Shown piece by piece: positions 1 to 6,944 of a stretch of 7,765 nt of DNA. Source of the stretch: SZUA-1535 sp964594175 (GTDB lineage: Archaea; Aenigmatarchaeota; Aenigmatarchaeia; Aenigmatarchaeales; SZUA-1535); assembly GCA_964594175.1 (NCBI GenBank), contig CAZQLM010000042.1, positions 1 through 7,765 on the forward strand. Reading direction: 5' to 3'. Below the pieces are notes generated by a model that saw only the letters and a program-made list of their open reading frames with translations, was not told the origin of the DNA and did not search any database. Position numbers and translations under genes: made by a program. Position 1 is the first letter of the stretch. Every line of letters begins with the position of its first letter.

Positions 1-1
1 A

Positions 2-577
2 GGATATAGAGATGTCATATTCTTTTTCCACGTATTTAAAAAATTAAAGGGAAAAGAAATTAAAAAAGAAAAATTGAATAAGATAGTTTCGAGTCTAAAA
101 TATATAACTGAATTAAGAGTAATAAGAGGTGTCAGCTATAAAAACAAAAAAATTCTTCTTGTTTCCTCAGGCGGAAAAGAAAACATCAAAAAAATACTTA
201 AATTTTCTGATAAATTTAAGGAGAACTTCAATGCTTCTCTAATACCCATAGTAGATAAAGATGCAGAAAGATTAGTTTCCAGATACCCTATAAAGATAGT
301 TTTCCACTCTGTATTAGAGGATATTATTTTAGATCTCCTTCCTCCGAAAGAAAAGCATATCTTGAAAAAAACATTTACGTTAATTTCTCCTTACCTAACT
401 AATTTAGCCAGAAAGAAACAAAAGAAAACAAAAATAAGCCTCATCCATACTCTCATGAATCCAGAATGTTATGAGCCGTTAATTTCTTCTCTTTTACTAA
501 AAATTTCTGTTGAAAAATTATTAAAGCAAAATGACATTAAAAAATTACTTGAAATTATAGATCAAATAAAGGTGTAA
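2..577 (+). CDS. Toprim-like protein resembling DUF3226, 5' end cut by window
   Basis: The reading frame is open from base 2 to the stop at 575-577, giving 191 residues, so the TTG at 74 is internal and the true start lies left of the window. The first visible residues read GYRDVIFF. If the preceding codon, of which only a final A is visible, is GAA, this becomes EGYRDVIFF, the first Toprim motif (Glu, then D and F). A strand follows with SGGKENIKK (about residues 56-64) and then LIPIVDKDAE, with the DxD aspartates at about 85 and 87. This order (E, GGK, DxD) recalls DUF3226 and other Toprim proteins, which bind Mg2+ in nuclease or nucleotidyl-transfer chemistry. The lysine-rich C-terminal helical half is not recognised. 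The gene sits 4 bases before metG and may be co-transcribed with it. It looks AT-rich (19/60 and 14/60 G+C in two lines counted). Family assignment is inferred from motif order only; no partner ATPase is visible. Confidence 0.5.
   Translation, partial: GYRDVIFFFHVFKKLKGKEIKKEKLNKIVSSLKYITELRVIRGVSYKNKKILLVSSGGKENIKKILKFSDKFKENFNASLIPIVDKDAERLVSRYPIKIVFHSVLEDIILDLLPPKEKHILKKTFTLISPYLTNLARKKQKKTKISLIHTLMNPECYEPLISSLLLKISVEKLLKQNDIKKLLEIIDQIKV
571..574 (+). promoter_or_regulatory. Shine-Dalgarno GGTG for metG
   Basis: GGTG lies 7 bases before the ATG at 582 and overlaps the last codons of the upstream gene. It matches part of the GGAGGTGA core complementary to archaeal 16S rRNA. It supports the ATG at 582 and translation from a shared transcript. 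An AT-rich stretch near 552-560 could alternatively be a TATA box for a leaderless message, but this AT-rich coding sequence gives little discrimination. Confidence 0.45.
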
Positions 578-581
578 AAAT

Positions 582-2555
582 ATGAAAAAATTTTACATCA
601 CAACAGCAATAGACTATGTGAATGCTCAGCCACATATAGGGCATGTTTTTGAAAAGCTTATAGCAGATTGCATAGCAAGATGGAAAAGAATTCAAGGCTA
701 TGAGGTGTTTTTCCTCACAGGCACGGATGAGCATGGAATAAAAAATCAGAAAGCTGCCGAGCAACTTGGGCTTAGCCCAGAAGAATTTGTTGATAAAATG
801 AGCAAAGAATTTTATAAGCTTAAAGAGCTTTTAAATTTAAGCATAAGCTTTTTCATAAGAACGAACGACAAGCGCGTGCATTATCCAGTAGCTTGGGATA
901 TATGGAAAAAACTCGCTGAAAATGGAGATTTGTACAAAAAGAAATACACTGGCTACTATTGCTCTGGCTGCGAGGCTTTTCTGAAAAAAGAAGATTTACG
1001 AAACGGAAAATGTCCTTACCATGGTAAAGAGCCAGAAATTATAGAAGAAGAAAACTATTTTTTCAGGCTTTCAAAATACGCTGAGCAAGTTGCAGAGCTG
1101 ATAGAAAAGGATGAAATAAAAATAATTCCTGAAGCACGTAAAAGGGAGATACTTTCCTTCATAAAGCAAGGTGTAGAAGACATAAGCTTTTCCCGCGATA
1201 AATCACGTGTATACTGGGGAATTCCTGTTCCTGGAGATGAGAGCCAAGTTATCTATGTATGGTGCGATGCTTTAGTAAACTATCTTTCTGGAATTGGCTA
1301 TGTTTACGACCCTGAAAAATTCAAAAAGTTCTGGCCTGCCGATGTGCATGTTATTGGCAAAGATATTTTGCGTTTCCATGCTTTAATATGGCCGGCAATT
1401 CTTCTTTCCGCTAATTTTGCGTTGCCAAAAACTATTCTCGTTCACGGAATGGTAACCTCTCATGGCAAGAAAATGAGCAAAAGTCTTGGCAATGTTGTAA
1501 ATCCATTTGAATACATAGAAGAGTTTGGATACGAGGCTTTGCGTTACTATTTGCTTCGAGAAATCCCTACGTTAGAAGATGGAGACTTTACAAGAGAAAA
1601 CTTCATAAAGTGCTACAATGCTGATTTAGCCGATAATTTTGGCAATTTAGTAAGAAGAGTGTTTTTGCTGGCCAAAAAGTTTTTTGCGTGCGTTCCAAAA
1701 GGTGAAAGAGATGAGGAGCTCTGGAAAAAAATGGAAGAGCATATAGAAAATTACAAAAAAGAAATGGAAAACTTTCGTTTAAATTTAGCTTGCGCGGAGC
1801 TATGGAAAATTTTTTCCTTGCTTAACGAGTATCTCAATGAAAAAGAACCTTGGAAGCGTGAAGAAGAAAGAGAAAATGTGCTAAGAAACGTGCTTGAAGC
1901 TTTGAGAGTAAGTGCAATTCTTCTGCACCCTTTTTTACCGGAAAGCGCCGAGAAAATACTGCAGGCTTTTGGTTTAGGGAAAGAGCATTTGAAAGAGGAA
2001 AACATTAAATTCGGTTTGCTTAAGGAAGGAAAAGGCATCGCTTTACCAGAGATTTTTTTCGAAAAGGTAAAAGAAGGTAAAGAACCTGAGCCGTTTTCTT
2101 TGCTTGATATAAGGATTGGTAAAATAGAGAGCGTTGAGGAAATTGCAGGAAGTGAGAAGCTTTACAAGCTTTTGGTGAACATAGGAAGAGAGAAAAGAAC
2201 TTTAGTGGCAGGATTAAAGCAACATTACTCAAAAGAAGAGCTTCTCGGCAAAAAAGTGGTTGTGCTTTGCAACCTTAAGCCAAAAAAGCTTTTTGGTTTG
2301 CTTTCTCAAGGTATGGTGCTTGCTGCAATTGGCAAGAGCGATGAGCCTGTGCTTTTGACCACGCAGGCAAGCGTTGGCGAAAAAGTTTATGTGGAAGGAG
2401 TAAAGCAAAAGCCAAAAGAGGAAATAACCATAGAAGAGTTTCTGAAAGCCGATTTGCAAGCAAAAAAGGGATTTGTTTATTATAAAGGAAAAATTTTGAA
2501 AGCAGATGGAAAAGCTATTGTGGCAGAGAAGCCAGTGAGCGGAAAGGTTAGATAG
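582..2555 (+). CDS. metG: Methionyl-tRNA synthetase with C-terminal tRNA-binding domain
   Basis: This 657-residue class I synthetase charges tRNA-Met with methionine in the cytoplasm. The HIGH signature is at residues 18-21 (PHIGH) and KMSKS is at 297-301 (HGKKMSKSLGN). The connective-peptide zinc knuckle has C127, C130, C144 and H147 (CSGC, then CPYH). This is the single-knuckle arrangement of Thermus-type bacterial MetRS rather than the multi-cysteine form I associate with archaeal and E. coli enzymes. The helical anticodon-binding domain spans roughly 340-480. An EMAPII/Trbp111-type OB fold starts near residue 505 (LLDIRIGKIESVEEIAGSEK) and ends near 605. About 50 further residues include EEFLKADLQAKKGFVYYKGK, which echoes the opening of the OB domain. 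Length and motifs indicate an intact enzyme. The start at 582 is supported by GGTG upstream and by beginning just before the conserved TTAIDYVNAQPHIGH. Function is near certain; lateral origin is inference. Confidence 0.97.
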   Translation: MKKFYITTAIDYVNAQPHIGHVFEKLIADCIARWKRIQGYEVFFLTGTDEHGIKNQKAAEQLGLSPEEFVDKMSKEFYKLKELLNLSISFFIRTNDKRVHYPVAWDIWKKLAENGDLYKKKYTGYYCSGCEAFLKKEDLRNGKCPYHGKEPEIIEEENYFFRLSKYAEQVAELIEKDEIKIIPEARKREILSFIKQGVEDISFSRDKSRVYWGIPVPGDESQVIYVWCDALVNYLSGIGYVYDPEKFKKFWPADVHVIGKDILRFHALIWPAILLSANFALPKTILVHGMVTSHGKKMSKSLGNVVNPFEYIEEFGYEALRYYLLREIPTLEDGDFTRENFIKCYNADLADNFGNLVRRVFLLAKKFFACVPKGERDEELWKKMEEHIENYKKEMENFRLNLACAELWKIFSLLNEYLNEKEPWKREEERENVLRNVLEALRVSAILLHPFLPESAEKILQAFGLGKEHLKEENIKFGLLKEGKGIALPEIFFEKVKEGKEPEPFSLLDIRIGKIESVEEIAGSEKLYKLLVNIGREKRTLVAGLKQHYSKEELLGKKVVVLCNLKPKKLFGLLSQGMVLAAIGKSDEPVLLTTQASVGEKVYVEGVKQKPKEEITIEEFLKADLQAKKGFVYYKGKILKADGKAIVAEKPVSGKVR

Positions 2556-2599
2556 TTGCTATTTAGTAAGCAGGACACAAAGCATATTTCCCAGGATAC

Positions 2600-2622
2600 A
2601 AAAGCTTTTAGAAGCTTTTTTC
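2600..2622 (+). terminator. Hairpin plus T-run after metG
   Basis: AAAAGCTT (2600-2607), loop TTAG, then AAGCTTTT (2612-2619) form a perfect 8-base stem that runs into six T residues (2616-2621). It lies 45 bases after the metG stop. In archaea the T-run alone can terminate transcription, so the stem may be incidental. It also lies directly before the broken toxin ORF, so it is not part of that coding sequence. Confidence 0.4.
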
Positions 2623-2634
2623 TAAATCTTTTCT

Positions 2635-2823
2635 ATGTCTAAGATACCACCAGAAAAAATCATTATGGATTTTTCGAAAATTAAATTCACAATAAAATTT
2701 TCATCGCGTAGCAAAAAGGAATTCGAAAAATTAGACAAAACTTATAAAACCAAAGTTGTTGAATGTTTGAAAACTCTTTCGCTAGACCCTGTTTTTCCCT
2801 CTCGAAATTCTTTCAATGCCTGA
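2635..2823 (+). pseudogene. Truncated RelE/ParE-like toxin, N-terminal half
   Basis: The frame of 62 codons opens with ATG at 2635, or more likely at 2665 (MDFSKIKFTIKFSS). The stretch FTIKFSSRSKKEFEKLDK followed by KTKVVECLKTLSLDPV matches the N-terminal helices of RelE-superfamily toxins, ribosome-dependent mRNA interferases of about 85-95 residues. Homology stops after the LDPV position. The remaining residues, about FPSRNSFNA, are antisense of the opposing antitoxin frame. The core C-terminal strands carrying the catalytic Arg and Tyr/His residues are missing, so the product cannot be an active RelE-type nuclease. No Shine-Dalgarno or convincing TATA box precedes it. A normal module has the antitoxin directly upstream on the same strand; here it lies downstream on the other strand. 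The RelE assignment rests on a short N-terminal pattern. Confidence 0.5.
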
Positions 2824-2942
2824 GCTACGGCTTCTATATCTTCCTTTTCAGGATTTTCCATTTCTATTAGTTTTACTTCCAGCATGAAAAGTCTTGCCTT
2901 TATTTCTTCGATTTCGTCTATTAAAGGTTTTAATTCCATCAT
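2742..2942 (-). pseudogene. RelB-like antitoxin with replaced C-terminus
   Basis: Translation from 2942 gives 66 residues (MMELKPLIDEIEEIKARLFM...). Codons at 2957 (GTG), 2948 and 2939 are alternative starts. The N-terminal half is a charged amphipathic helix, followed by PEKEDIEAVAQALKEFREGK. This acidic segment ending in a basic EFREGK resembles short archaeal antitoxins paired with RelE-like toxins. After EGKT the frame runs into the antisense of the toxin ORF (about GSSERVFKHSTTLVL), so the usual toxin-wrapping C-terminus is lost or replaced. A TATA-like box 25 bases upstream of 2942 suggests the piece may still be transcribed as a leaderless message. Without an adjacent toxin it could be a neutral relic, or could act on a related toxin elsewhere. 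It might instead be an intact hypothetical gene that happens to overlap. Confidence 0.5.
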
Positions 2943-2961
2943 ATTCATAATGTGCACTTCG

Positions 2962-2972
2962 TTATATTTAAG
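2962..2972 (-). promoter_or_regulatory. TATA-like box for the antitoxin-like ORF
   Basis: Read on the minus strand, CTTAAATATAA is preceded by an A-run (AATAAAAAA) that could serve as a BRE. Its centre is about 25 bases before the ATG at 2942, the spacing expected for a leaderless archaeal transcript. This favours a start at 2942 or 2939 over the GTG at 2957. Confidence 0.45.
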
Positions 2973-3040
2973 TTTTTTATTAAACGTTATTATATTCCCT
3001 TGAATAAAATCTTTCTTGGTACGTCAACCTTATGAGATAT

Positions 3041-3050
3041 CTTTTTATTT
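3041..3050 (+). promoter_or_regulatory. TATA-like box for the glycoside hydrolase gene
   Basis: CTTTTTATTT is centred about 25 bases before the ATG at 3071. Transcription would begin at or near that ATG, and no Shine-Dalgarno sequence is present. The in-frame ATG at 3032 lies upstream of this box and would not be in such a message, which agrees with the signal peptide starting at 3071. Confidence 0.4.
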
Positions 3051-3070
3051 TTCTTTTCCATAAAATAATC

Positions 3071-4342
3071 ATGAAAAAAATTTTGATTACTATTTTGTTA
3101 GGTCTTTTCATTGTCTTTGCTGGTTGTGTTGAAAATGAAAATAAACAAGAACCTTTCTTTTCACCGCAAGCGAATAAGAAATCCTTTTCCCAACTTGAAA
3201 AATCGCATTTTTCTGCAGTGGGAAAAGTGCAAAAAGCTAACTGGATAAGATTCTGGGTTCTTTGGGAAAATGTAGAAAAAGAAAAGGGTAAATATGATTT
3301 TTCTTTTGTTGATGCTATGGTGAGGAATTTTCAAAGAGATAACAGAATACTTTTGCTAACGATTTTTCCATTTGCCAAATGGGACCAAGATTCTTGCCAC
3401 GGCGAGGAATATCTTGGCACATTTCCCGTGCCATGGGGCGAGGTAAAAATAAAGGTAGGAAAACCGTGCAATATGAGCGCTTATGCAAGCTTTCTTTCCA
3501 AACTTGTTGAGCGCTACGATGGGGATGGAATTGACGATATGCCAGGTTTGCGCTACCCCGTAAAGTACTGGGAGATAATGAACGAGCCGGCGATGCAAGG
3601 AGATGAGCCCAATCTCAAGTTTTTCTACGGTACTCCAGAAGAATATCTTGAAATCCTTAAGGTTTCTTATGAAACAATAAAGCAAGCGGATCCGGAAGCA
3701 AAAGTGCTTATGGCGGGGATGGCAGGAATGCAGCAAAGCTTCGTGCAATTCTGGGACAAAATCATGAGCGAAGCGAAAGATTATTTTGATATAGCAAATA
3801 TTCACAGCATAAGCACAACTTCAGAAAGAGAAGATCTGTTTCTCTTCAAATTCAAAGAGTTTTTGAAAAAGCACGGAGCAAAGGATAAGGAAATATGGAT
3901 TACGGAAGTGCAGTACGGAGAGCTTTTCTCCGCGCCAAAGGATTTACAAAGTGTTGAAAAACTTCTCGTGAGAAGCACGGTTTTCGCTCTGGCAAACGGA
4001 GCGAGCAAGATTTTCCACGTAGGCAACTGGCACGAGTTTTGGAAAGTTGAGAGCACGCAAAGGGTTTACGAAACTCTCGTTAGCAAGATAGATTATTTTG
4101 ACAGGGTCGAAATACTTAAGCAGGAATACGAGCGAACATTTGAAGGAGTTAGAACAAAAATAGGGCAGTACAAATTTGTTACGGGAAACAGAACCGTTTT
4201 CGTTCTCTGGGGAAATGCGAAACTTCCACAAGAAATAAAGGGAAAAGTTAGGGTAACGGATATTTACGGTAACGAGAAAGCAATGCAGGCGAGCGAAATC
4301 GCTCTGAGTAACGAGCCAATTTATGTTGAGCTCTTACAATAA
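3071..4342 (+). CDS. Secreted lipoprotein glycoside hydrolase, clan GH-A type
   Basis: The 423-residue product starts at MKKILITILLGLFIVFAGC, a signal peptide ending in a lipobox-like FAGC, with C19 the likely lipidated residue. It should be anchored outside the cytoplasmic membrane. The body reads as a (beta/alpha)8 barrel. RFWVLWENVEKEKGKYDF is typical of clan GH-A enzymes such as GH39 and GH5. WEIMNEP supplies the acid/base Glu (about E172), a histidine lies in IANIHSIS, and IWITEVQYG supplies the nucleophile Glu (about E279). A C-terminal region ending VRVTDIYGNE...EPIYVEL looks like the beta-sandwich found behind such barrels. Two cysteines near 109 and 133 could form a disulfide, fitting an external protein. 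Retaining hydrolysis of a beta-linked glycan is expected, but the substrate cannot be told. No transporter or other sugar gene is adjacent. The ATG at 3032 would add 13 residues before the signal peptide and is rejected. Confidence 0.8.
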   Translation: MKKILITILLGLFIVFAGCVENENKQEPFFSPQANKKSFSQLEKSHFSAVGKVQKANWIRFWVLWENVEKEKGKYDFSFVDAMVRNFQRDNRILLLTIFPFAKWDQDSCHGEEYLGTFPVPWGEVKIKVGKPCNMSAYASFLSKLVERYDGDGIDDMPGLRYPVKYWEIMNEPAMQGDEPNLKFFYGTPEEYLEILKVSYETIKQADPEAKVLMAGMAGMQQSFVQFWDKIMSEAKDYFDIANIHSISTTSEREDLFLFKFKEFLKKHGAKDKEIWITEVQYGELFSAPKDLQSVEKLLVRSTVFALANGASKIFHVGNWHEFWKVESTQRVYETLVSKIDYFDRVEILKQEYERTFEGVRTKIGQYKFVTGNRTVFVLWGNAKLPQEIKGKVRVTDIYGNEKAMQASEIALSNEPIYVELLQ

Positions 4343-4439
4343 CATATTCAAAAATACACGCACAAGCATTGACTAACAATTTTTGCACTTATAAATTATT
4401 CTTATGTATGAAAATACAACATGAACTTGGACTACTGCT

Positions 4440-6902
4440 TTACTCCTTCACAAATTTATCAATAATCTTTGAAATAGCTATTCCTAAACAAAAACCAGAA
4501 ACTGTGCCGAAAAGTAATATTGCCCAACCGGTAAAGCCAAAACTTACAATACTGAAATATTCTGCCAAAGGAGAGTAGAGTATTAAGAGTTGCAATGCCA
4601 ATGAAACCAAAAGCGCGAAAACCAAAAATCTGTTTGCAAGCCAATCGTTGAGAGAAGCAAGCTTTTCGTTGTACCTTATCACTCCTATTCGCACGAATTC
4701 GTAAAGCACAAATCCTGTGAAAAGCACACTTCTTGCTTGAGCTGTGCTCAGCCCTGCAGAGAGAGCAGCAAGAAAAGTGAGTAAAAGCACGCAGCTTTTC
4801 TCTATTCCGATCAGCGCTATTCTACAAGCAAGCTTTTTATTTATTATACCTTCTTCTCTTTTCCTAGGTTTTCTTCTCATTATATCATGCCTTGCTGGAT
4901 CTACAGCAAGAGCTATTGCAGGCAGTCCATCTGTTACAAGATTTATCCAGAGAATCTGCACTGGGTAAAGCAGAACATATGGAAAGAAAATCGTGCCTAA
5001 GAGAATCGTTAGCACTTCTGCAACATTGCATGTTAGCAAATAATCAACAAATTTTCTTATGTTATCGAAAATTCTTCTTCCTTCTTTCACAGCATTTCTT
5101 ATGCTTGCAAAATTGTCATCGAGAAGAATTATATCGCTCGCTTCTTTTGCAACTTCGCTACCGCGCAAGCCCATGGCTATGCCAACATCAGCTTTTTTTA
5201 AAGCCAGAGCATCGTTAACACCATCACCCGTCATTGCCACAACACGCTTTCTTTTCTGCAAAAGCTCTAGGATGCGCAGCTTGTGAAATGGTGAAACTCT
5301 TGCAAAAATGTTCACATCGCTTGACAAAGCTTTTTCCAGCTCTTCATCGCTCATTTTCTCAAGCTCTTCTCCTGTCAGCACTCCAGAGCTTTTCAAACCT
5401 ATCTCTTTGGCTATTGCCTTTGCTGTAAGAGCGTGATCTCCTGTAAGCATTATAACCCTTATTCCTGCTTCGTAGCACTCCTGCAAAGCTTCTCTAACAC
5501 CTTCTCTCGGAGCGTCGCTTAGTGCTATTAGCCCAATAAGCCTGAGCTCGTTAAGCTCCTTTTCCAGCTCTTTACCAGAGTATTCTTTGTAAGCAAGCGC
5601 TATTACTCTTAGCCCGCGTGAAGCAAACTCTTTATTTTTATTTAGCATTTCCTTAGCCTTTTCGCTTTCTGCAAGCATTTTTGCAACAATTTCAGGAGCT
5701 CCTTTTACAAGCACTAGCTTTTCCTTTCCGAAATCCCAGGCTACAGCCATGTATTTGCGAGTTGAAGAAAAAGGTATTTCAGCGAGCTTTTTTCCATGTG
5801 CTTCAATTTTTTCAACAGAGAATTGCTTGAGAGCTATGTCAGTTTCATCTCCCTCCCATACTTTTTTACCAAGCTTTTCAACAAGCTTTGCGGAGTTACA
5901 GTAAAAACAGCATTTTAGCGCAAGCTCTTTTAGCTTTTCGCTTTCTTCGCTTAGCCAAAGCTCTCGAACTTTCATTTTTCCTTGAGTGAGCGTTCCGGTT
6001 TTGTCTGTGCAGATAACATCAACACAACCAATGGATTCTGTTACAGCAAGCCTTCTAATCAAGGCTTTTCTCTTTGCCATTTCCCTTGCCCCGAGAGAAA
6101 GCGCTAAAGTTATGACAGCTGGCAAGCCTTCCGGAATTGCAGCAACTGCAAGAGCTATTGCTATTAGCAGGCTTTCAAAAACTCCGAACTTTGGAAACGC
6201 AAAAAGAAACGTTAAAGCAATTATTGCTGAGCTTAGCATCACAACCTTTTTCGTGAATTTTTCCATGTGCTCTTGAAAAGGCGTTTTCTCCTGCTCTATC
6301 TCCTGCATTTTGCTTGCTATTTTTCCTATTTTTGTTTGCATTCCTGTAGCAAGAACAAGAGCATAAGCTCTGCCTGTATAAACGCTACAGCCAGAGTAAA
6401 TCTCAGAGTTTTTTCTTTTCACAACAGCTGTAGACTCGCCTGTAAGCAAGCTTTCATCTACTTCTATTTCACCTTCAAGAATTTTCGCGTCTGCAGGAAT
6501 TATATCTCCGCCCTCTACGAGAATAACATCTCCCGGAACAAGTAAAGGGGCTGGAATTTCATTTAGCTCGCCATCTCTTATTACCTTTGCTACAGGAGTA
6601 GCGAGCTTTTGCAGAGCCTCTATGGCTTTTTCTGCTTTGTAATCCTGCACAAAACCTGCTATGCCAGAAGCTAAAACTATTGCAAAAATTAGCAATGTAT
6701 CTGTAAAGCTTTCTCCCTCTGCTATGCTGAGAAAAAGCGAAACAAAAGCCGCTATTATTAAAAGAATTATCAAAGGTGAAGTGAATTGAGAAAGAAAAAT
6801 CTTGAGAGGCGAGACTTTTTTCCTTCTTTCTATAACATTTTTTCCATAGATTTCTAAGCGTTTTCTGGCTTCTTCTTCGCTAAGGCCACGAAGTTCTAGC
6901 AT
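4440..6902 (-). CDS. P2-type Ca2+-transporting ATPase (PMR1/SERCA-like)
   Basis: This 820-residue membrane pump couples ATP hydrolysis to cation export across the cytoplasmic membrane. In order: a cation-ATPase N-terminal domain (GLSEEEARKRLEIYG), M1-M2, the actuator TGES at 154-157, M4 with AAIPEGLP (E258), the phosphorylation motif DKTGT with D300, KGAPE at 400-404 in the nucleotide domain, TGDH at 487-490, and the hinge TGDGVND at 558-564. M5 has N626 and E629 (CNVAEV). M6 has N654, T657 and D658 (INLVTDGLPA). With E258 these match the Ca2+ site II residues of SERCA. In M8 the site I glutamate position appears to be N745, next to E746, so transport of one Ca2+ per cycle, as in PMR1 and PMCA, is likely. 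The start at 6902 fits the family N-terminus. The gene follows the SerRS-like gene by 42 bases on the same strand. Mn2+ is a possible second substrate. Confidence 0.92.
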   Translation of the reverse strand: MLELRGLSEEEARKRLEIYGKNVIERRKKVSPLKIFLSQFTSPLIILLIIAAFVSLFLSIAEGESFTDTLLIFAIVLASGIAGFVQDYKAEKAIEALQKLATPVAKVIRDGELNEIPAPLLVPGDVILVEGGDIIPADAKILEGEIEVDESLLTGESTAVVKRKNSEIYSGCSVYTGRAYALVLATGMQTKIGKIASKMQEIEQEKTPFQEHMEKFTKKVVMLSSAIIALTFLFAFPKFGVFESLLIAIALAVAAIPEGLPAVITLALSLGAREMAKRKALIRRLAVTESIGCVDVICTDKTGTLTQGKMKVRELWLSEESEKLKELALKCCFYCNSAKLVEKLGKKVWEGDETDIALKQFSVEKIEAHGKKLAEIPFSSTRKYMAVAWDFGKEKLVLVKGAPEIVAKMLAESEKAKEMLNKNKEFASRGLRVIALAYKEYSGKELEKELNELRLIGLIALSDAPREGVREALQECYEAGIRVIMLTGDHALTAKAIAKEIGLKSSGVLTGEELEKMSDEELEKALSSDVNIFARVSPFHKLRILELLQKRKRVVAMTGDGVNDALALKKADVGIAMGLRGSEVAKEASDIILLDDNFASIRNAVKEGRRIFDNIRKFVDYLLTCNVAEVLTILLGTIFFPYVLLYPVQILWINLVTDGLPAIALAVDPARHDIMRRKPRKREEGIINKKLACRIALIGIEKSCVLLLTFLAALSAGLSTAQARSVLFTGFVLYEFVRIGVIRYNEKLASLNDWLANRFLVFALLVSLALQLLILYSPLAEYFSIVSFGFTGWAILLFGTVSGFCLGIAISKIIDKFVKE

Positions 6903-6924
6903 AAAAGGTTTTTGTTTTAAGAAG

Positions 6925-6933
6925 AAAATAAAG
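6925..6933 (-). promoter_or_regulatory. Possible TATA box for the ATPase gene
   Basis: CTTTATTTT on the minus strand is centred about 27 bases before the ATPase ATG, inside the 42-base gap after the SerRS-like gene. The bases before the ATG (AACAAAAACCTTTT) hold no Shine-Dalgarno sequence. This suggests the pump gene can be transcribed on its own as a leaderless message, though read-through from upstream is not excluded. Confidence 0.3.
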
Positions 6934-6944
6934 TTAAGCGAACC

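Larger units (their letters stand above)
2556..3070. other. 515-base gap with no intact gene, toxin-antitoxin debris
   Basis: Between the metG stop and the start of the lipoprotein gene there is no complete gene. From left to right the gap holds about 45 bases with nothing recognisable, a terminator-like hairpin, a truncated RelE-like toxin frame on the plus strand, an antitoxin-like frame on the minus strand running into it, and two outward-facing TATA-like boxes at 2962-2972 (-) and 3041-3050 (+). I see no tRNA, insertion-sequence ends or direct repeats in it. Confidence 0.6.

Noticed and set aside
1751..2463. Minus-strand open frames of 62-95 codons within metG
   Set aside because: They are shadows of the MetRS coding sequence, rich in Phe, Leu and Ser, with no start signals.
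2556..2634. Reciprocal C-terminal pieces of the toxin and antitoxin
   Set aside because: A simple inversion predicts them left of the toxin frame. Translations of this stretch on both strands show nothing like a RelE C-terminus, so the simple inversion is not confirmed.
3032..3070. Upstream ATG extending the glycoside hydrolase by 13 residues
   Set aside because: It would put MRYLFIFLFHKII in front of a normal signal peptide and lies before the TATA-like box at 3041-3050.
3356..3805. 149-codon open frame on the minus strand
   Set aside because: It lies wholly antisense to the glycoside hydrolase gene, whose catalytic motifs are clear. The product has no recognisable domain and no promoter or ribosome binding site.
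4369..4578. 69-codon plus-strand open frame after the glycoside hydrolase
   Set aside because: Two thirds of it overlaps the end of the ATPase gene in antisense. The product matches nothing I know. The 97-base convergent gap at 4343-4439 shows no hairpin or other clear element.
4744..6545. Several plus-strand open frames of 64-108 codons
   Set aside because: All are antisense to the P-type ATPase, whose motifs run without a break. The products are low-complexity Ser/Leu/Phe-rich shadow translations.
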